64,000 nucleotides of DNA, taken from NCBI GenBank assembly GCA_964390335.1, contig CAYMHU010000002.1, forward strand, positions 124,001-188,000. The letters are read 5' to 3'. Both the position numbers and the translations under genes were made by a program. The notes beneath the pieces were generated by a model, which made no database searches, had not been told where the DNA came from, and saw only the letters and a list, made by a program, of their open reading frames with translations. This stretch comes from Granulosicoccus sp964390335. Lineage in GTDB: Bacteria; Pseudomonadota; Gammaproteobacteria; Granulosicoccales; Granulosicoccaceae. Below are positions 8,289 to 16,949 of the stretch, in pieces; position 1 is the first letter of the stretch; each line of letters starts with the position of its first letter.

Positions 8289-9172
8289 GTATCCTGTTGA
8301 ACAATAACACACGGGTTCTGGTGCTCGGCATCAGTGGCAAAATTGGTTCGTATCATTGTCAGCTCATGTTGAACTACGGAACCACTATTGTTGGTGGCGT
8401 TACGCCAGGTAAAGGTGGTACTAAGGTACATGGCCTACCCGTTTTCAACACTATCAAAGAAGCAGTAGCAGCAACTGATGCGTCTACAGTCATCGTTATG
8501 GTACCTCCGCCGTTTGCCGCCGACGCCATTATGGAGTCGGCCGAAGCTGGCATAAAATTGTGTGTAGCGATCACTGACGGTATACCTGCTCAAGACATGA
8601 TCCGCGTTAAGCGATATATGAAACGTTATCGTGAATCGGAATGTATGCGCTTAATCGGCCCTAACTGTTCTGGAATAATTTGCCCCGGCGAGTCGTTAGT
8701 TGGCATTATGCCATCGCATATACACACCCCGGGTAGAGTCGGCATTATCTCTCTTTCCGGAACCCTTGGTTTCGAAGCTGCAGCTCAACTGCAAGAAATA
8801 AACTTGGGGATCTCTACCAGTGTTGGTATAGGTGGAGATCCAATAACCGGAAGCAATTTTCTCGATATTCTCAAACTTTTTGCGCAAGACGATGAAACTG
8901 ATGGTGTTGTTTTACTTGGCGAAAGTGGCGGATCGCAGGAAGCCCAAGCAGCGGAATTTATTCGCAACGGTTTTGAAAAGCCAGTGGTTGCCTATATAGC
9001 AGGATCAGCTGCGCCAACCGGTCGTCGCCTGGGTCATGCAGGCGCCATTATTACAGCCTTCGGTGAAGCCGCTGGTGAGAAAACGAGCCTTTTGCGCGAT
9101 GTGGGTGCAGTGATTGCTGAGGACCCAACAAAAATTGGTAAAACGATCAAACACGTCCTTGAATCAACATAA
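8285..9172 (+). CDS. mtkB: Malate-CoA ligase (malate thiokinase) alpha subunit
   Basis: 295 aa, homologous to SucD. It starts in an ATGA overlap with mtkA. The CoA-binding Rossmann fold includes VLGISGKIGSYH, followed by GPNCSGIICPGES. The phosphohistidine is in RRLGHAGAI near residue 245. It forms the CoA-binding and phospho-transfer half of the MtkAB enzyme. The translational overlap implies a fixed subunit ratio. As with the beta subunit, sequence alone cannot exclude succinyl-CoA synthetase, but the operon favours malate. Confidence 0.75.
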   Translation: MSILLNNNTRVLVLGISGKIGSYHCQLMLNYGTTIVGGVTPGKGGTKVHGLPVFNTIKEAVAATDASTVIVMVPPPFAADAIMESAEAGIKLCVAITDGIPAQDMIRVKRYMKRYRESECMRLIGPNCSGIICPGESLVGIMPSHIHTPGRVGIISLSGTLGFEAAAQLQEINLGISTSVGIGGDPITGSNFLDILKLFAQDDETDGVVLLGESGGSQEAQAAEFIRNGFEKPVVAYIAGSAAPTGRRLGHAGAIITAFGEAAGEKTSLLRDVGAVIAEDPTKIGKTIKHVLEST

Positions 9173-9176
9173 AATC

Positions 9177-10151
9177 ATGAATAAAAAAATCCTGGTAACT
9201 CGTCGCTGGCCAGAGAGCGTCGAGGCGAAATTAAACGAACACTTCGATGTGACCTTTAATACCAATGATGTACCGCTAACCACAGATGCGTTACAAAGTG
9301 CGTTGAAAAACTATGATGCCATTTTACCGACTGTTACTGACAATCTGAATAGTTCAGTATTTGAAGGCCTAAATGACAGCGAGGTACAAACTCGAATCAT
9401 AGCTAACTACGGTGTCGGGTTTTCTCATATTGATCTCGAATCCGCAAAAAATTTAAACATAACCGTTACCAACACACCCGACGTACTTAGCGAGTGTACC
9501 GCTGATATAGCTATTATGCTGATGCTGATGGTAGCCCGACGCGCCGGAGAAGGTGAACGTGAATTGCGCTCTGGTAGCTGGTCTGGATGGTGCCCAACGC
9601 ATATGATCGGCCATAAGGTCACCGGCAGTACCTTAGGGATTATCGGTTTTGGTCGCATTGGCAGAGAGACGGCAAAACGAGCGCTCAGTTTTGGTATGCA
9701 AATTAAAGTCTACAATCGTTCTAAAATTGATGACAGTACACTTAATGAATTCAATGCAGTACAAGTCGGTACGCTACACGAGCTCGCAGAGTCATCTGAT
9801 TTCGTATCGTTGCATTGCCCCGGTGGGGCAAGTAATACTAACTTGATCGATCTAGCTTTTCTTAAGGCAATGAAACGAGGTGGCTATCTAATCAATACTG
9901 CACGAGGCGAAGTCGTTGATGAAGAAGCGTTGGTATTTGCCATTAAAAACAAGCTGATTGCAGGTGCAGGCCTGGACGTCTTTTGCAACGAACCGAAAGT
10001 GAATGAGTCGCTACTTCAAATTGAAAACGTCGTTCTACTGCCTCATCTCGGCAGCGCGTCCAAAATGACTCGTGAGGCTATGGGTTTACGTGTTCTAAAA
10101 AACATCACTCATTTTTTTAACGAAGAAGAAGTACCAGATCTTGTTTGCTAG
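9177..10151 (+). CDS. D-isomer 2-hydroxyacid dehydrogenase, probable hydroxypyruvate/glyoxylate reductase
   Basis: 324 aa from the ATG at 9177, which follows the mtkB stop by four bases. The NAD(P) fold is GIIGFGRIG, about residues 151-159. Catalytic residues are the Arg in INTARGEVVDEEAL, a Glu in the CNEP region, and the His in LLPHLGSASK. The family reduces hydroxypyruvate to D-glycerate (Hpr) or glyoxylate to glycolate (GyaR/GhrA). Placement after mtkAB and before glyA matches the serine-cycle step hydroxypyruvate to glycerate. Cofactor choice is not readable with confidence. Confidence 0.75.
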   Translation: MNKKILVTRRWPESVEAKLNEHFDVTFNTNDVPLTTDALQSALKNYDAILPTVTDNLNSSVFEGLNDSEVQTRIIANYGVGFSHIDLESAKNLNITVTNTPDVLSECTADIAIMLMLMVARRAGEGERELRSGSWSGWCPTHMIGHKVTGSTLGIIGFGRIGRETAKRALSFGMQIKVYNRSKIDDSTLNEFNAVQVGTLHELAESSDFVSLHCPGGASNTNLIDLAFLKAMKRGGYLINTARGEVVDEEALVFAIKNKLIAGAGLDVFCNEPKVNESLLQIENVVLLPHLGSASKMTREAMGLRVLKNITHFFNEEEVPDLVC

Positions 10152-10207
10152 TCGCAGGCATCCAAATATTTATAGCTAAAAATTTAATCAAGAAACGCGT
10201 GACTACC

Positions 10208-11491
10208 ATGACACAAAATAATAGTAAGACATTTTTTCATACCTCTTTAAAAGACAAAGACCCGGTTGTGCAGGGTGCCATCGATCAGGAGTTGGGCAGG
10301 CAGCGGCATGAAATCGAGTTAATCGCTTCTGAAAATATCGTCTCACTGGCTGTTCTTGAGGCACAAGGTTCCGTTATGACAAATAAGTACGCTGAAGGCT
10401 ATCCAAGCCGGCGGTACTATGGTGGTTGCGAATTTGTTGACATGGCGGAAGACGTCGCTATCGATAGAGCAAAACAACTATTCGCCTGTTCATACGCCAA
10501 TGTACAACCTCACTCAGGCTCACAAGCTAATCAAGCCGTATTCTTTGCGTTGATGAAACCGGGTGACACCTATATGGGTCTGGACCTCGCCGCCGGTGGT
10601 CACCTGACTCACGGCTCACCAGTCAATCAGTCGGGCAAATGGTTTAATGCCGTGCCCTACAACGTAGACTCAACAACGCACCTAATTGACATGGACGAAG
10701 TTGAGAAACTGGCTCAAACCCATAAACCAAAGTTGATTGTAGCTGGAGGATCCGCGTACCCAAGGGTTATTGACTTTAAGCGCTTTCGCGAAATCGCAGA
10801 TTCTGTGGGTGCGATTTTACTGGTCGATATGGCTCACTTTGCCGGATTGGTTGCGGGAGGCGTGCACCCGAATCCACTGGAATACGCCCATGTTGCAACC
10901 ACAACGACGCACAAAACACTTCGCGGCCCCAGAGGTGGCATGATCTTGTCTAACGATTTAGATCTCGGTAAACGTTTCAATTCTGCCGTCTTTCCTGGTT
11001 TGCAAGGTGGGCCTTTGATGCATGTAATTGCAGCCAAAGCCGTCGCTTTCGGTGAAGCATTACAGCCTGACTTCAAGCAATACGTTTCTAGCGTCGTACA
11101 AAATGCTCAAGTACTAGGTACCACTTTAAAAAACGGCGGATTGGATCTTGTTTCCGGTGGTACCGACACTCATGTGTTGCTTGTAGATTTGCGAGCGAAG
11201 GGTCTAACCGGTAAGGCAGCTGAGTTATCACTTGGTAGAGCCGGCATTACCTGTAATAAAAACGGTATCCCCTTCGACCCTGAATCGCCATTTGTAACCA
11301 GCGGTATTCGCTTGGGCTCTCCTGCGGCAACCACGCGTGGCTTTGGTGAAGCAGAATTCAATCTGACTGGTGAACTTATTCTAAGGGTACTTGATGGTCT
11401 TCAAAAAAATGGCGAAGACGGAAACACCGAACTTGAAGCCACGGTGCTCAACGAAGTCACAGCACTTACAGACAAGTTTCCAGTCTATTAG
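10208..11491 (+). CDS. glyA: Serine hydroxymethyltransferase
   Basis: 427 aa, the normal length. It interconverts glycine plus methylene-tetrahydrofolate and serine. Landmarks are IELIASENIVS near the N-terminus, YAEGYPSRRYYGGC, and the PLP lysine in TTTTHKTLRGPRGG. The ATG at 10208 is chosen over an upstream start at 10145 because it matches the family N-terminus. It closes the run of carbon genes and supplies serine to the aminotransferase and hydroxypyruvate reductase steps. Whether this is the only glyA of the organism cannot be told. Confidence 0.92.
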   Translation: MTQNNSKTFFHTSLKDKDPVVQGAIDQELGRQRHEIELIASENIVSLAVLEAQGSVMTNKYAEGYPSRRYYGGCEFVDMAEDVAIDRAKQLFACSYANVQPHSGSQANQAVFFALMKPGDTYMGLDLAAGGHLTHGSPVNQSGKWFNAVPYNVDSTTHLIDMDEVEKLAQTHKPKLIVAGGSAYPRVIDFKRFREIADSVGAILLVDMAHFAGLVAGGVHPNPLEYAHVATTTTHKTLRGPRGGMILSNDLDLGKRFNSAVFPGLQGGPLMHVIAAKAVAFGEALQPDFKQYVSSVVQNAQVLGTTLKNGGLDLVSGGTDTHVLLVDLRAKGLTGKAAELSLGRAGITCNKNGIPFDPESPFVTSGIRLGSPAATTRGFGEAEFNLTGELILRVLDGLQKNGEDGNTELEATVLNEVTALTDKFPVY

Positions 11492-11559
11492 TAAACCAAC
11501 AAAGAAACGCTACGGAAGCAAATTTATAAACATGTATTAAATTGCGTTCCCGTTCAGCC

Positions 11560-11589
11560 TGTTACCGCTGGCCGGGCTGGTAGGTAACA
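11560..11589. terminator. Weak hairpin between convergent glyA and crotonase genes
   Basis: TGTTACC (11560-11566) and GGTAACA (11583-11589) form a 7-bp stem with a 16-base loop. A run of seven T begins about 16 bases later on the plus strand. The distance between stem and T-run makes this only a possible shared terminator. Confidence 0.3.
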
Positions 11590-11613
11590 AGCGCTACAAC
11601 CTGATTTTTTTAT

Positions 11614-12387
11614 TTAAACGCCTTTCCACGCCGGTTTTCGTTTATTTAAAAAAGCGTCCATACCTTCGCGGAAGTCATCGCTGGTATAACATTTGATGAT
11701 CAAGTCATCTGTTTCAACATTGGCTGCATGCTCGCGTAAGCGGCGTAAGCCTTCTTTGGTAGCAGCAATGGTCAACGGCGCATGGGCGTGGAATTGATCG
11801 GCTAATTCTCGCGCCCGGCGCAAAGGGTCGGCAACAGATTCGTTGATCAAACCAATCGCCAGGGCTTCATCATTGGTGATGAGTCTTGCACTTATTATGA
11901 TGTCGCGCGTTCGAGCATCGCCTAGTAACTCGACAAGGCGGGATAAATTACCGACAGATAAACAGTTACCCAGCGTACGGGCGATCGGAAAACCAAACTT
12001 TATATCGTCGCTGGCAATACGCAAATCACAACAAGCCGCGATTGCGGCCCCTCCGCCTGTACATGCGCCTCTAATAGCGGCAATAGTGGGTATGGGTAAA
12101 GATTCAAGGGTTCCAAGCACACGATCCATCGTGCGTTCGTAGTTCAACGCATCGGTTTCGGTGCGAAAGTGTTTGAATGCGGCGATATCGGTGCCTGCTG
12201 CAAATGCTTTATCACCGCTACCTGTGATAATTAATGATTTTATGTTCAGCGTCTTATTAAGAATTGAGTTGCAGATGTCCGCCAGTGACTCGTACATATC
12301 GAATGTCAAAGCATTTCTGGCTTCCGGTCGGTTAAATGTAATGATACCGCAATCACCTTGCCGTTCAAATTGGAGTTCATGACTCAT
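11614..12387 (-). CDS. Enoyl-CoA hydratase/isomerase (crotonase) family protein
   Basis: 257 aa, a single crotonase domain. The oxyanion-hole segments are AFAAGTDIAAF (about residues 61-71) and IRGACTGGGAAIAACCDLRI (about 104-123). Catalytic-position acids are not clearly identifiable without alignment; the segment after the second motif reads KFGFPIARTLG. The family covers hydration, isomerisation, dehalogenation and CoA hydrolysis, so the substrate is open. It lies 70 bp downstream of sgaA on the same strand and is probably co-transcribed, which suggests a step in a CoA-linked C2/C4 route. Confidence 0.75.
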   Translation of the reverse strand: MSHELQFERQGDCGIITFNRPEARNALTFDMYESLADICNSILNKTLNIKSLIITGSGDKAFAAGTDIAAFKHFRTETDALNYERTMDRVLGTLESLPIPTIAAIRGACTGGGAAIAACCDLRIASDDIKFGFPIARTLGNCLSVGNLSRLVELLGDARTRDIIISARLITNDEALAIGLINESVADPLRRARELADQFHAHAPLTIAATKEGLRRLREHAANVETDDLIIKCYTSDDFREGMDAFLNKRKPAWKGV

Positions 12388-12457
12388 TACGCTTGCAATC
12401 CATTAAATTTCTGACGAGACAGTGGTACGGCGAGTACACACGTATCCGGTATCAATA

Positions 12458-13627
12458 TTATTCTCGCGCTGTTTTTAAATAATTCAGTGCAGCTTGTGCT
12501 CCGCCTGTTTTGTGAGGCACATTAGCCAAATGCAAACCGATTTCTACCGCCGCCAATGTGCCGAGCAAGGTTGCATCATTAATATCACCCAAGTGCCCAA
12601 TGCGGAATACTTTGCCCTGTACTTTCGATAAACCATTACCCAGCGATGTATTACACTCTTTGAGGATCACAGAGCGAAGATAATCAGCATCGGTGCCCTC
12701 TGGCACGCGAACAGCGGTTAACACGGGTGAATGTTCAGTGTCGTTTTGGCATTGCACTTCTAGGCCCCAGGCTTCAACGGCCTGACGTGCGGCTGCCGCA
12801 TGCCGTAAATGACGCGCAAATACATTCTCAAGCCCTTCTTCGTTCAGCATATCGATCGCTTCAGCTAATCCAAACAGCAAATTAGTGGATGGCGTATATG
12901 GAAAGTACCCTCGCTTATTGGCTTCAATCATTTCTGTCCACTGCCAATAGGCATTGGGCAAACCTGCGTTACGATTAGCCTCAAGTGCTTTTTCACTTAC
13001 CGCATTAAAGGACAGCCCGGGAGGTAGCATTAACCCTTTCTGCGATCCCGACACGGCAACATCCACTCTCCACTCATCAAACCGGAAGTCTGCAGAGGCA
13101 AGTCCAGAAATAGTGTCGACCATAAGCAATGCCGGGTGCCCCGCGTCGTCAATGGCTTTTCGGACATCGGCAATACGGGAAGTGCTTCCGGTGGACGTTT
13201 CATTGTGTACGACACACACCGCTTTGATACTGTGCGATGTGTCGGCACTGAGTGCTTGCCGCACTAGTTCCGGGTCAGCCCCGCGTCGCCAATCGGTCTC
13301 GATTAGTTCTGGTTGCAAACCGAGTTTTTTCGCTAGCTCTTGCCACAGGAACGCAAAGTGCCCTGTTTCCACCATCAATACCTTGTCGCCTGTGCTCATG
13401 GTATTGACCAAGGCCGCTTCCCACGCACCTGTACCCGATGACGGGTAGATGATGACGGGTTGCGTTGTTTTAAAAATGCCCTGAATGCCCGTTAAAACAC
13501 GATGTCCTAAATCGGCAAAGCCGGGCCCACGATGATCAATGACAGGCATGTCGATTGCCCGCAAAATTCTATCTGGCACCGGACTGGGGCCAGGTATTTG
13601 CAGGAAGTGGCGGCCAGCTTGACGCAT
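12458..13627 (-). CDS. sgaA: Serine-glyoxylate aminotransferase
   Basis: 389 aa. The ATG at 13627 is preceded by GGAG nine bases upstream. It has the canonical family pattern: IPGPSPVPDRIL at the N-terminus, NETSTG at about 160, and PLP lysine in SGSQKGLMLPPGLSF. It converts serine and glyoxylate to hydroxypyruvate and glycine, the amino-transfer step of the serine cycle and of photorespiratory-type pathways. It is followed by a crotonase gene, and its start codon is only 36 bp from that of the divergent FAD oxidase. It is the better candidate for true SgaA than the aminotransferase at 5839. Confidence 0.88.
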   Translation of the reverse strand: MRQAGRHFLQIPGPSPVPDRILRAIDMPVIDHRGPGFADLGHRVLTGIQGIFKTTQPVIIYPSSGTGAWEAALVNTMSTGDKVLMVETGHFAFLWQELAKKLGLQPELIETDWRRGADPELVRQALSADTSHSIKAVCVVHNETSTGSTSRIADVRKAIDDAGHPALLMVDTISGLASADFRFDEWRVDVAVSGSQKGLMLPPGLSFNAVSEKALEANRNAGLPNAYWQWTEMIEANKRGYFPYTPSTNLLFGLAEAIDMLNEEGLENVFARHLRHAAAARQAVEAWGLEVQCQNDTEHSPVLTAVRVPEGTDADYLRSVILKECNTSLGNGLSKVQGKVFRIGHLGDINDATLLGTLAAVEIGLHLANVPHKTGGAQAALNYLKTARE

Positions 13628-13663
13628 GTTCAATGGCTCCGTGGGAGTTGCAAAATAAGAATT

Positions 13664-16600
13664 ATGTATTCATTATTATTCTATTCCCAACCAAACGCAA
13701 CGATTATCAATATTCAAGCAGAAATCAGACAACGACTCGGCCAGCAATTGGAAGGCGATGTGTATGACGATCTTTTCACGCGGGGCCGATATGCCACAGA
13801 TGCATCTGTCTACCAGATCATGCCCGCATCCGTAGTCGTACCACGCACAATAGAGGACATCCAAACAACGATTGCTTTCGCCCAAGAGTTTGAATTGCCG
13901 ATAACCCCACGAGGTGGCGGTACGTCTCAATGTGGTCAAACGGTGAACTCAGGTTTAGTCATCGATAACTCTCGATACCTTAATAAATTAATAGAACTCG
14001 ATGTGAACAATCGTCGATGCGTTGTTGAGCCCGGTATGGTTCTGGATGAATTAAACCGACTGCTCAAACCGCACGGTCTATGGTTTCCGGTTGATGTGTC
14101 CACCGCCTCCCGAGCGACTATCGGGGGCATGGCTGCCAACAATTCTTGTGGCCAGCGCTCTATTCATTACGGCACCATGCGGCATAACGTGCATGCTATC
14201 GATGCCATTTTGCCTGACGGCAACAGTATGCACTTTGGTGAGGTTAATAGGCCAGCCAAGACCTTAAACAGTGACGGTTCGGGCCCGTTCGAATCAAAAG
14301 CCCCGTTTGAAGACGAGTTAATTTCGAACTTGCTGAGTCTGGGTCGCTCGAGTGCATCGTTAATTAACGAGCGCTTTCCTTCCGTGTTACGTCGTGTTGG
14401 CGGGTATAACCTAGATGCGTTGATGCCAGAACCTAAACCCGCCAGCACTACCTATAACGGGGCGCAAAATCTATCGCATTTACTAGTCGGCTCTGAAGGT
14501 ACATTGGCCTACTCCACCGCCATTGAATTAAAACTCTCACCGCTACCGCAACAACGAGTACTGGGGGTTTGTCATTTTCCCAGTTTCTATCAAGCCATGG
14601 ACGCAACCCAACACCTAGTGGCCTTAGGTCCGCACGCGGTAGAGCTTGTGGACAACACCATGATTGCGCTTGCTCGCGATATTGACTTGTACAAGTCCTC
14701 TGTTGAAGAGTTTGTGCGAGGAGATCCAGCAGCTATTTTATTGGTTGAATTTGCTTTTGACTCACAACAGGAAAACGAAAACCACTTGGCGTTGTTGCAC
14801 GAACGCATGAGCGATTTGGGTTTTACTTGGCAAGGCTCAGGTAAACAATGGGGCGGCGTCGTCGATGCTATCAATCCCGCTATGCAAGCGCGTATCGGAG
14901 AGGTAAGAAAAGCCGGCCTCAATATCATGATGTCGATGAAATCCGAAGGTAAGCCGGTTTCATTTGTTGAAGATTGTGCGGTTGATCTACCTGATTTAGC
15001 TGATTTCACAGCTGGTTTAACCGAGGTGTTCAACAAACACGGTACTTCGGGAACATGGTACGCACACGCCTCTGTGGGTACGTTACACGTTAGGCCCGTG
15101 CTGAATTTAAAACTGGAAAAAGATGCCAACACCATGCGCGAGATCGCTGAAGAAGCATTTGATCTCGTTTTAAAATACAAAGGATCACATTCTGGTGAAC
15201 ATGGCGATGGTATATCCCGATCTGAGTTCCACACAAAAATGTTTGGCCATGAGCTAGTCGATAACTTTAAAACAGTCAAACAATGGTTCGATCCGAACAA
15301 CATCTTTAACCCCGGCAAGATCGTCGACGCACCTCGTATGAACGATAGAACTTTGTTTCGTTACCCACCCGACTACAAAATGATTGAAATCAAGCAACAG
15401 CTGGATTGGTCACAGTGGACTGGTGCGAGTGGTGGATTGCAAGGTGCGATAGAGATGTGCAACAACAACGGTGCATGTCGTAAAATCAAGGGTGGCGTCA
15501 TGTGCCCATCCTATCGCGTTACGCGCGATGAGAAACACGTTACCAGAGGTAGAGCCAACACACTAAGGCTGGCACTATCCGGGCAACTTGGCGAGCAAGC
15601 ACTAAGCTCCGATGCTATGTACGAAACCATGCAGCTATGTGTGTCGTGCAAGGCCTGTAAACGCGAATGTCCAACTGGCGTCGATATGGCAAAAATGAAA
15701 ATCGAAGTGCAGGCTGCTCGCGCAAAAAAACTTGGGTACACTCTGCACGATCGATTGGTTGCACACCTGCCACGCTACGCACCTTTTGCACACAAATTAC
15801 GGTGGCTGCTCAACGCGCGTAACTCCTCACACTGGATGGCGAAAGCCACTGAATCGTTAAGCGGATTTACTGCCACCAGACAACTGCCCGTTTGGTCTTC
15901 AAAGCCGTTTAAACGCGAAACGCAGCAAAGCACAAGCAAACGCGATGTTGTGCTGTTGGCTGATACCTTCAACACGTGGTTTGAACCAACCAAATTGCGC
16001 GCCGCAAGAACTGTTCTCGAACACGCCGGATACAAAGTCACCATTGCACAGCTTAAAGGTGAACGAGGTCTTTGCTGTGGCAGGACGTATTTAGCTACTG
16101 GTATGGTCGATCGTGCCCGTACAGAAGCCAATAGAATGATTAAGGCCTTACTCCCTTGGGCAAAAAAAGATGTGCCGATTATCGGATTGGAACCCAGCTG
16201 CCTATTGACGTTACGAGATGAATACCCAGTTCTCGTTCCATCCAGCGCAACCGATCTCATAGCATCCAAGGCGGTGTTATTCGAGGAATTTTTAACACAA
16301 GAGCACAGCGCAGGACGTTTAACGTGGCAATTATCGTCGCCCAGCAAAAACATTCTGGTCCACGGACATTGTCATCAAAAAGCGTTGGGTACATTTTCTA
16401 CGTTAATCGACGCACTTAAGCTGATTCCAGATACTAGTGTGTCAACTATTGAATCAAGTTGTTGTGGAATGGCGGGCGCATTTGGTTATGGCCGTGAAAC
16501 TGCGGAAGTCTCAATTGCCATGGGTGAGCTTGATTTATTACCCGCAGTTCGGAATGCTGAAAAGGATACGTTGATCGTTGCTAACGGAACATCTTGCCGC

Positions 16601-16744
16601 CACCAAATTGCTGATGGAAGCCAAAGAAACGCTTTACATGTGGCTGAGGTGTTTCAAATGGCGTTGCACAGCGACAATGATGCGATTGGTCATGCTATCC
16701 GGTACACCAATCACCAGTCCAGTAATAGATCCAACAGCAATTGA
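13664..16744 (+). CDS. FAD-linked D-2-hydroxyacid dehydrogenase with Fe-S and CCG domains (YdiJ-like)
   Basis: 1026 aa from the ATG at 13664. An FAD_binding_4 (PCMH) domain covers about 50-290 (PRGGGTSQCGQ), followed by FAD-oxidase C-terminal segments (GEHGDGISRSEF, FDPNNIFNPGKI). A ferredoxin-type region includes CVSCKACKRECP. Two CCG-type modules close the protein (CCGRTYLATG, ESSCCGMAGAFGYG). Relatives oxidise D-lactate, glycolate or D-2-hydroxyglutarate and pass electrons to a quinone or cytochrome. The neighbourhood of SgaA and glyoxylate genes makes glycolate or a related hydroxyacid attractive, but this is inference. A conspicuous Shine-Dalgarno is missing. Confidence 0.82.
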   Translation: MYSLLFYSQPNATIINIQAEIRQRLGQQLEGDVYDDLFTRGRYATDASVYQIMPASVVVPRTIEDIQTTIAFAQEFELPITPRGGGTSQCGQTVNSGLVIDNSRYLNKLIELDVNNRRCVVEPGMVLDELNRLLKPHGLWFPVDVSTASRATIGGMAANNSCGQRSIHYGTMRHNVHAIDAILPDGNSMHFGEVNRPAKTLNSDGSGPFESKAPFEDELISNLLSLGRSSASLINERFPSVLRRVGGYNLDALMPEPKPASTTYNGAQNLSHLLVGSEGTLAYSTAIELKLSPLPQQRVLGVCHFPSFYQAMDATQHLVALGPHAVELVDNTMIALARDIDLYKSSVEEFVRGDPAAILLVEFAFDSQQENENHLALLHERMSDLGFTWQGSGKQWGGVVDAINPAMQARIGEVRKAGLNIMMSMKSEGKPVSFVEDCAVDLPDLADFTAGLTEVFNKHGTSGTWYAHASVGTLHVRPVLNLKLEKDANTMREIAEEAFDLVLKYKGSHSGEHGDGISRSEFHTKMFGHELVDNFKTVKQWFDPNNIFNPGKIVDAPRMNDRTLFRYPPDYKMIEIKQQLDWSQWTGASGGLQGAIEMCNNNGACRKIKGGVMCPSYRVTRDEKHVTRGRANTLRLALSGQLGEQALSSDAMYETMQLCVSCKACKRECPTGVDMAKMKIEVQAARAKKLGYTLHDRLVAHLPRYAPFAHKLRWLLNARNSSHWMAKATESLSGFTATRQLPVWSSKPFKRETQQSTSKRDVVLLADTFNTWFEPTKLRAARTVLEHAGYKVTIAQLKGERGLCCGRTYLATGMVDRARTEANRMIKALLPWAKKDVPIIGLEPSCLLTLRDEYPVLVPSSATDLIASKAVLFEEFLTQEHSAGRLTWQLSSPSKNILVHGHCHQKALGTFSTLIDALKLIPDTSVSTIESSCCGMAGAFGYGRETAEVSIAMGELDLLPAVRNAEKDTLIVANGTSCRHQIADGSQRNALHVAEVFQMALHSDNDAIGHAIRYTNHQSSNRSNSN

Positions 16745-16949
16745 ACGAGCACATTTCTCACCTCCGCGAATCCAGTTCTTCTCGACCTTCAAATTGCCTG
16801 AAAAACCCGCTATTATGGCTCCATAGAGACCTAATAATAAGCAACAAGCTTGCTTGATCGTGCTTCTTGTTATTATCTGTTTTGGGCGTCTATATAACCC
16901 GGTCTCGGTATCCGTTGATTGAAACACTTTAACTATCGGAGAGTCAGTC

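Noticed and set aside
14590..15318. 242-aa open frame antisense to the FAD oxidase
   Set aside because: The opposite strand codes a clear FAD-oxidase domain; composition (Ser, Pro, Thr rich) is that of a shadow frame.
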